Positions 56,357-64,000 of a stretch of 64,000 bases of DNA are shown here, one piece after another; position 1 is the stretch's first letter, and every line of letters starts with the position of its first letter. The notes beneath the pieces are model-generated. The model was given only the letters and a program-made list of their open reading frames with translations, ran no database searches and was not told where the DNA came from. This stretch comes from Liolophura sinensis (Eukaryota; Mollusca; Polyplacophora; Chitonida; Chitonidae): positions 3,844,501-3,908,500 of the forward strand of contig NC_088295.1 in NCBI RefSeq assembly GCF_032854445.1. The letters run 5' to 3'. Position numbers and translations under genes: made by a program.

Positions 56357-58126
56357 GTAAGCTATAGCTTTCTTCTGGGCTACACTGTAGGTCTACATTT
56401 CGTGTGTATATCAGATTTAATATATTCTATTCTTTGCTTTTGTCCGCTTCACAGTAAATACCAGTCTATTCCCTGGATGGATTTACTTCAAAATTGGGTT
56501 TGTGGGAATTAAATTTTGTGCATTTAATCAAAGCAATTTACTGAGAGAAAAAAATCTTAAACCTGTTAAATTTTCCTACTTTCTGTTATGGCCGGAAGTA
56601 CTTAGACTTCATTTACTCTCATTCCACATACATGTGGCATACGAGGATACAATCTTCACATGTAACACAGAATGAGTTATCATAGGGGATGCATGCAGAA
56701 CAGAGCATCCACTTAAAGACATTGACACCAATGAATAAACGTATGTGAAGGTAAGGTCAGAGCAGTATACAGCAGGCCGCTACGTAAAAAATGGAAGCAT
56801 AAATACCTGTACACAACTTCACTAGTTGCGGTTAATTAGAACATAAGTCGAGCACTTCAAACAGGTATTATGAACGGTGGCTTTAATCCGCTTGTTTGCT
56901 TTGGTGTCGCTAAACCTCGTAATCGGAGATAAAAACAATGGGGGATAGATCATCACTATGTAAGATTGCTTTCGCACCTTAGTACACTGAGCAGTATCGT
57001 ACTCAAAGAGATGTCACTTGTTTTCGCATCTTTGGTGAGTAATTTTAATCAACAGCCAGTATTTCAACCCCAGTGATTAATTGTTGATTAACGCAGTCAA
57101 GCAACACGATAAGTTTTGGATTGTTCTCGGTTTTAATCGTCCGCTGTAGCCGGTCAGAAACCGCTAGCATTGCCGTAGCTGTCAAAACAGCTGTTGCGTT
57201 GTTGTACACAGTTCACAATTTGCAAGAAGCTCACGTGTTGGTCCACAGGAGAGAGACGGCCAGTGGGAAAGCGACATTCACTGGACGCCATTAAGTGGTT
57301 GTATATTCTTTTCTTTCACTTTACCGGCATATTGATGATCGAACTATAATGGCGAATGGACTCCCGCTTTGTTTTACACCCACCAAGCCCTATCACCAGA
57401 GTTGATATACACATATTTAAAGCCTAAGTTCCCTCCCTGCTGTTAAAATGTAGCTGCCTGCTAAGATGTCTCATTCTAACTCCTGCCAGCCGGGGAAAGA
57501 TTTGACTCGTTGGTGGGTATAAAATCCTTCCGTCTTGTGCCGTGAATTCCACGCTTTCCTGAGGGCTAAATCGTCTAAAAACTAACTACAGGATTCTTCT
57601 ACAATCGTTTTTACAACAACATGCAGAACAACAAACCTTTTCGCAGAAAAATTCGATATGCTTGTCAGTTGTGTGGCTTTTTAACACTGAACTAAATTTC
57701 ACTTTGTGGTGAAAAGCGATATTCATGAAATTCATGACGTAAGGCTAGAGCTCTGGAACAGATCAACTATCAATATCGTCATTCCCTATCGTGGTTATAA
57801 TTTGTTTTTATGCAGGCTGTAGTTCCTGCTGTGCGTTATTCCATGACATTCATTCCAATCTACTCAGTTAGTGAAGTGTATATTTTAAGATATAAAGTTT
57901 AATTACTATACTTATGTCAACATGTAGTCTCAAACTTATCTCAGGCATTTCTTACCGACACTTCCAGTCGGATCATTTTTATTAAAATATTTATATGTAT
58001 TAAATTGTTTACCTGTGAAACGAAAGTAAATGGCGTCTTTATGTTGTCATTAACAGTTTTGCATCAATATAATCTGAAGTATCTCTGTGCAGTTTACTGC
58101 CCATAGCCATTGTACCGTTTTTGAAA
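56357..58126. other. No gene recognised
   Basis: Unique AT-rich DNA. If 56025-56356 is an exon, this is its intron; nothing else can be named. Confidence 0.4.
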
Positions 58127-58285
58127 GTGCCGTTAAGGGCAGCCTCAATGTTTAAGAGAGTGCCCATAACGGCAGCCTCACTGCTCGGGAAAGTGTCCAA
58201 AATGGCATTGTTTAGGAGAGTGCCAATAAGGGCAGGTTCAGTGTTTAGGAGAGTGCCAATAAGGGCAGCCTCAGTGTTTATCTAA
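58127..58285. repeat. About 33-bp tandem repeat, 5 copies
   Basis: Diverged units around GTGCCAATAAGGGCAGCCTC followed by AGTGTTTAGGAGA. Confidence 0.85.
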
Positions 58286-58866
58286 ATCTGTAAGAGTGTT
58301 TGTCACAGAAGGCGCGGATATCCTGGTGTTCTCACGAGTGGCCATAACGGCAGTCTCTGGTGTCTGTGTTTAAGGGTGGAGAGGATACAGTTGTCTATGC
58401 CTAGTGGGCAGTTAAGTGCATTTTAGTCGCTTTTGAAGCAAAAACGGTTTACAAATTTCGATGCGTCATTGACAAATCTTTTGATTTGTCCAAGGGTTAA
58501 GCTTAATTGTTGATAGATTGAAGTTTAAAGCCATTTTTAGGAATATTTCATTTGCATGACATTAAGTTATTTGAATGGTGGAGAAAACGAGAAAAGTCTG
58601 GCGTAAAAATGCTACCATTGGATAGTTACTGGTGAAATCCACTGCAGAGCTCACCCGAGAGCACTGTTGACGGATTAATAGCTCCGAAATGTATATCAGT
58701 CTGGAGTCTTCAGCATGATGTTTAATTGTTTGAGGCCGCGGAATGATTGAGAGAGTGCTAAAAACTTTTTCTGTAACATGACGACCAGGTTTATAGATGG
58801 AGTAGCACCAGAACGAATACGATTGAGACCATCCTGTAACAAAAAGACACTATTAAACATCCGGTC
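58286..58866. other. No gene recognised
   Basis: Nothing identifiable between the short minisatellite and the SINE fragment. Confidence 0.45.
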
Positions 58867-58998
58867 GTCCGTGGGAAGGTCTGCCATAAATGGGGGTGGT
58901 GGATTACCCTGGGCTCTACCCAGTTTCCTCCGCCGTCGTAAAAGTGAAATATTCTTGAGCGCGGCGTAAAACACCAATCAAATAATTAAATTTTTTTA
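58867..58998 (+). mobile_element. SINE fragment (body and tail)
   Basis: GGGAAGGTCTGCC, CCCAGTTTCCTCC, AAAGTGAAATATTCTTGAG and GCGTAAAACACCAATCAAAT, ending in an AT-rich tail. Same family as 6315-6541, 5'-truncated and with an internal gap (the ACCATAATGCTGG piece is missing). Confidence 0.8.
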
Positions 58999-59807
58999 AC
59001 ATAAACGACTGCGGTGGCGTTATGATGGGAGAGCCTGCCACGTAAATGGTAGACCCTTGGCACTGATAGGTCTATTGTTAGTATTATGTCTGGTGTCTTC
59101 AGTATGGCATTCCAGTGAGGCAGCACTATAAATGTCTGAACAGGGTCCGGAATGATACGTCAAGGAGACATCACCGACGTTAAATCACGATCAAACAAAT
59201 TTAATGAACATTCACACTCGCTAAGAATTTAATGTCGAGTCAATAACACAAAAACATTTGGAAGGTTTGTCGGTTAATGTGTAAAACTGAGGGATATTTC
59301 CAAATAATGGGCAAATGCCCGAACAATGGCTCTGTGTGTACGCGTTCATTAGATGAAAATCCTGTTAGCAGTCTCCTTCGTCATACTCGATAGTTGAGAC
59401 TGGGCGTGTAAGGCCTATACAACATATAGACAGAGAATCCACCTATAAGACAAAACCATATAGGCTCGGCCTAGCCCGTATCAGCGTGCTACTACGGACA
59501 GTAAAGTCATTTGAGATGTTTTAAAGAAGAAGAAAACTTAAAAAAAAAACTTACATATTAGATTTTTTATGGTATGCACCTGCGAGGAAATGTATACTCT
59601 TTTTCAATGGTATTTGGTTGATATTTACATTTTCTTCTCGTTTAAACATTAGCATCCCATCCTCAGAAGCGTAGCTGTGTTGTTCCACGGCGTTTCCAAA
59701 CACAGGCCTAGTATGATCAGTCACGTGATAAAAACCGCCTCTGAGGTGTTGAAGGAATATAAATGTATATGCACATTACTCTCTAGATATAGGTCATCGA
59801 ATTAAAG
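58999..59807. other. No gene recognised
   Basis: Intergenic sequence with no supported feature. Confidence 0.45.
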
Positions 59808-59874
59808 TTTCCTCCCACCATAATGCTGAGCGCCGTCGAAAAAGTGAAATATTCTTGGGTACAGCTTAAAATAT
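59808..59874 (+). mobile_element. Short SINE fragment
   Basis: GTTTCCTCCCACCATAATGC followed by GTGAAATATTCTTGGGTACA, matching the SINE body; the tail is eroded. Confidence 0.7.
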
Positions 59875-62800
59875 TGTAAACACTAATCCCAGTTATACAG
59901 GTCATCAGTCAGTTATAAGCTGGAGTGTCGATAGTTAGATCCCAAACCAACACATTGATCAAGAACAAGATCAATTAATATGTCAGTACTGGCTGTGACA
60001 CATACTTCTTTAATCTGGCACAAAGACGTTGGCAGTCAATGTGGATTTGCCATATACTTCACTTTCGCTGACGTATCACCCATACATAACATGTGTTCTG
60101 ATGTATTAGGCTTGGTATTGAGTGTGGTGGGAGATGACTCGAATTTCATAAACCCAACTCAACATATTAAACCACGGTATTATATCTACATGTAATACCC
60201 AATCATCCATATATTTACCACTAAATATAGTGGTATTCACTAAAGGATGTATTATTATATAGTTAGATGTTTACCGTTTGAGATGCTGTGTGTCCTCACA
60301 AATACAGGGAAGGCTCCTGTATTTACACGCTAAAGGCCTATGGTCACGTGACCTAAGTTAACCAATCATGACAGCTTTACCGATCGGCTAGATTTAGTGA
60401 ACTAATTTTCCAGACAAAAATGCAGAAAACTGTAACTATAGAACTATATGTAACTATATATAAGAGCTTTTGGGCTTATGTGAGAGCGTTTTCCTTGGGG
60501 TTTAAAAGGCACCAAATATTTACATTGAATAAGGAAAACTGACAAAAAGCTCTCAAGGGATTGAAGAGTTTGGGGTATGGCTATCCTCACTTCCATATCA
60601 CGCAGTGCCAAGTGCAGACCGTACTAAGAATTCTTTCGATCAGCATGGCCAAAGCGATTTGGTGTAGGCCCCTACTTAACAATATATTCTGAAGAGCATT
60701 ATTCCCAAACTAATAAAATTCCATAAAAGCACCTGATATTTACCTTGGGAAAGAAACTTAAACACAGTTGAATGCCCCGGTACTCCCGACTCCAAACACT
60801 GCGCTGGGAGCGTAGGGAAGTATCACGCAAAAATAGTCCTCAAACATTTCTTGCATACATCAAAAATTGCTCTTAACAAAGTGAAAAATTATACTCAGTT
60901 ATTCAACTGGAATATTTTATAACATTTCAGAACATGCTAAAACAACTAGCAACCTGAAAAAATGAGCAGAGTTCAGAACTGTATATTAACATACACTGGC
61001 TCGTCGTAAGCAAACAAAATGGCCGCCACGGGTGAGGAGAGAGTGAAGCCCACACAGACTTCAGGCTTTTACACAGGATATACAAGGTGTCAAGTCCTAT
61101 AGAAGAGGTAACATATCACTTTAGTTCTGGGGAAGCCTTAGAATATTGTCCTACAATGCACTGTGGAATAAATTAAGCAAAGACAAGCTGAATAGTTTGT
61201 CACAGTGCCACACGTGAAATGTAGAGGTACAACGAGTACATTCGAAGATATGTGAAGTGAATTACAGATGTTATAGCTACAAAAATATGGCACTGTTGTT
61301 ACACATAGTATTATTTCTTACAACACCAATCAAATAAAAAAAAAGCTGAAGAGTACGGACTGGCGTCATTAGTGTGAAATGCATCTGGCTTCCACAAGTT
61401 CTTGGGTCAACGAGAAATTCTTCATTCGTCTTCCATAGTACATGTAATTCTGTAAAAGATAGAACAGCGATTTTACAAGGCCATGTACATGTACGTCCAC
61501 CGTCTCCACAAATCCCGTAACGCAACACATGCACAGTCAGCCAATCAACGGTCCTGACGTATGACGTCATTGTAGACATCACAATAACGGATTACGTTCT
61601 GACGCCATACGTAAACAAATACAAATGGCGGGCTTGACAACGACTGCATGACCAGCCTGTTTGATGGCTGAGGTGTCGAAGACATCACGATCTCGAGGTA
61701 TGGACAGTATAACTAACGGATTGGCATATACAGTTTTATGTACACAGGCCTAGTGTATCAGGTAAATGATCTTTCTGTTTGTTGTGTTAATGGCAGAATC
61801 CTTACCCCGGGTAACAGATCACTATCAACAATCTACCCGCTGATGCCAGGGGCCTACCGGAAAAAGCCTGTGGATGTGAAGTCTTTGGATATACGTAGGT
61901 TTCCCAGTTGATGTAGGCCTATCCGTTTATGATATTTTTAATTACGTACACCTATATGAGGCTCAACGGTACTTGGGCATGTTGTCTAAATTGTCTAGTG
62001 CATAATTTTTAAGTGTTGTAGGCCTGTGCAGTATAATTATTCCCTCGCCATTTCCGAGATGCCGAAGTGGGCTGTATATAGCTTTATCATTAAGTATGTG
62101 TAGTTACATGTTCTGTACCGATCAACCTGCTATGACTCGGTCATGAATAATTAATGCTTTGTAGTACAGCGGCACCAGCTGTGACATGCGTGCTCCATAC
62201 AAAACAGAAAATGGCCTATATTTGGAGACCAAGGAAGTCCCCTGTATAGACGTACTCCTCGAAAAGCTTGTATGCGCATGGGTCGTTGTACTGGCACCTC
62301 ATATAACAGGTGTTTCATCGGCATTTCCCTTACATATTAAATAATGCACACAGCCAAGTTAATATTCTCATAAATACGACTTAGGTTAAACCTATAAATA
62401 GTACATGACGACTATATAACCTGCGAAGTTGGCAAACACCCAATGTTCAGTATGACTACAGACATTTTCGTGAACTTTGGCACAAAAATGTTCCAAGATT
62501 TGTGAGTATTAGTGGCTCATGCCACGTGTGTATCAGTAGATCACGTGGAACGAACGCTGTACCGTACATTATTCCAACGCGGTAAAGTACAGAATGAACT
62601 CAGTGACGGACATGTGTCACACGATTGAGCTCCGACACTGTAAATAAAATTTAAGAGTCGTTTTATCTTCACACAGCTTACTATCCGTGTGGAAGTACTT
62701 ATACTCTGACTCATAGTCTTAGGGGCATATGTAACGGCAGATATCCTCAGCGTATCTGGTCATGTGCATGGGTGTACTTCTCTGATGTATAGGGCCCTGA

Positions 62801-64000
62801 CGTATAGGTACTTGTAACAGAGTAAATTCTTTTAAATTTCTTGATATCATTAGTCATACAGTTTACCATTCATCTGTAACGGATTATGATCTGTATGTTC
62901 ATACATGTATGATTACCTTTCCGCATACGAAGGTGCGTGGTTAACATAACTATAGCTAAACAATACTAATATAATAGTTATGTTTAGCCCTTGGCGACGT
63001 TCAGGCCTGTAAAGGCAGATTAGGCAATGTGTCAGATCTGGTGTAATGGGCATAACTTCTAACCATTCACGTGGTAGGCATGTTAGTCATGGAGTGGGGT
63101 GCGCGGCCCATGAATAGACCCGACTCATGCTCATCTTAACACGTGTTCATATACCTTTGTATTCACTTCACCGCTGACCAACTCATGCGGATACATTGTT
63201 GTGAGACTGCAGAGTTATCTACACAGCCGATATTACACGCGACAAAGCTATACAAGTAAGTGTGGCGTATAATAGCATATCTAGTTCACATCTGACTGTT
63301 GCAAATGAAATTACCCTGGAAGTCAAATTGATTTATTAAGGGCAATAATAAGTGTGTGAAAATGGGTCTGCGTTACCTGTACAAATATTGTAGTACTTTT
63401 GTACACAGTGGCATACGTATGGTGTGTTAACGCTACAGCTTTTTAGACGCGTAGGCCTATAGGTGTCTGTGTAGGCTACGGATTTGAAGTATTTAACTGC
63501 TAACGTGATCCAGACTGATGTGAAGGATGAGCTACACTAGAGTACATACAGCCACACCCATACCCTCCCCCGGTCTAGTAATTAGGGCTTGGATCTGTTC
63601 CCATTTGGCCGCAATGAGTCTGCCCCCTCTGTCACACCTGTCACATACCGACCTAGTTACGTCTGCCTTGTGGTCCTTCGTGTGTATTCATCGCCTTTGA
63701 GATAGCCCGTATGGCCTGGGATGTAACTAGCTAGGCCTTCTATATAACACAGAGGCAGATACCATGTAGTTGAACTGTAGAGACTAGAAATCTTTTAGGA
63801 CGGTATCTTCGTCACGCGTCTATTAGTCAGCTTTGAAACTTGTGGCTCTCTCTACATCTGTGCCTTCAGGTAGTCGCTTGGTTAACTAACCGACAGGTCC
63901 CCGTGGGACCCCCTGTGTCTGAGTGACAGAAGAAGAGTCACGGGAAATCAATCCGCCCAGCTTGGGCTGGCAGCTCTGTAACATGTCTACACACGTTGTT
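59875..64000. other. No gene recognised
   Basis: About 4.1 kb without a supportable gene. A possible SINE tail (CACCAATCAAATAAAA) lies near 61326. A good-context ATG at 61020 (AAAATGGCCGCCACGGGTGAG) opens MAATGEERVKPTQTSGFYTG but closes soon after. A full CRE-type TGACGTCA is at about 61562-61569 in a CpG-richer patch that might be a promoter. Everything else is unassigned. Confidence 0.4.

Noticed and set aside
61277-61582. 101-codon minus-strand frame
   Set aside because: No recognisable domain, no clear splice sites, and its end overlaps a SINE-like tail; not enough to call a gene.

Overview
The window is animal nuclear DNA. It is AT-rich, has many GT-AG introns, and is loaded with minisatellites and decayed transposable elements. 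A tRNA-derived SINE family, a Penelope-like retroelement with permuted domains, a Crypton-like recombinase, a CR1/L2-like LINE and a Polinton-like fragment together point to a marine invertebrate, most likely a lophotrochozoan such as a mollusc or brachiopod. That assignment is inference; no species-specific marker is visible.

The one gene I can reconstruct with confidence is an ABCG2-type half transporter on the + strand. It runs from an ATG at 27051 to a TAA at 52823 in about 20 coding exons. All the nucleotide-binding motifs (Walker A, Q-loop, VSGGERKR signature, Walker B, H-loop) and the ABCG transmembrane domain are present. Exon phases agree except at two places, exon 3 and exon 18, where a single-base indel is needed. 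Those are sequencing errors or true lesions. Three short exons in the linker between the ATPase and membrane domains are less certain.

Left of the gene (1-26 kb) is a repeat and transposon zone. It holds minisatellites (0.8-1.9 and 3.1-3.5 kb), a long imperfect inverted repeat (4.1-4.6 kb), a SINE with perfect 13-bp target duplications (6.3 kb), and a minus-strand LINE split by a Crypton-like insertion (8.9-12.5 kb). A GC-rich Polinton-like remnant follows, with a polymerase-like gene start and an integrase meeting tail to tail at 18540 (17.4-19.7 kb). Next comes a tandem Naiad-type Penelope-like element (19.7-24.0 kb). A small minus-strand open frame at 24.1-24.5 kb could encode a secreted Cys-rich peptide.

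Inside the gene, the introns carry at least seven different tandem arrays. Two of them, after exons 7 and 15, begin at the 5' splice site and repeat that donor sequence many times. This is the most unusual pattern in the window. Intron 2 holds two head-to-tail 1.3-kb elements with Helitron-like ends. Right of the gene (52.8-64 kb) are two more minisatellites, one possible first exon of an unknown gene at 56.0 kb, scattered SINE fragments and no other gene I can support.
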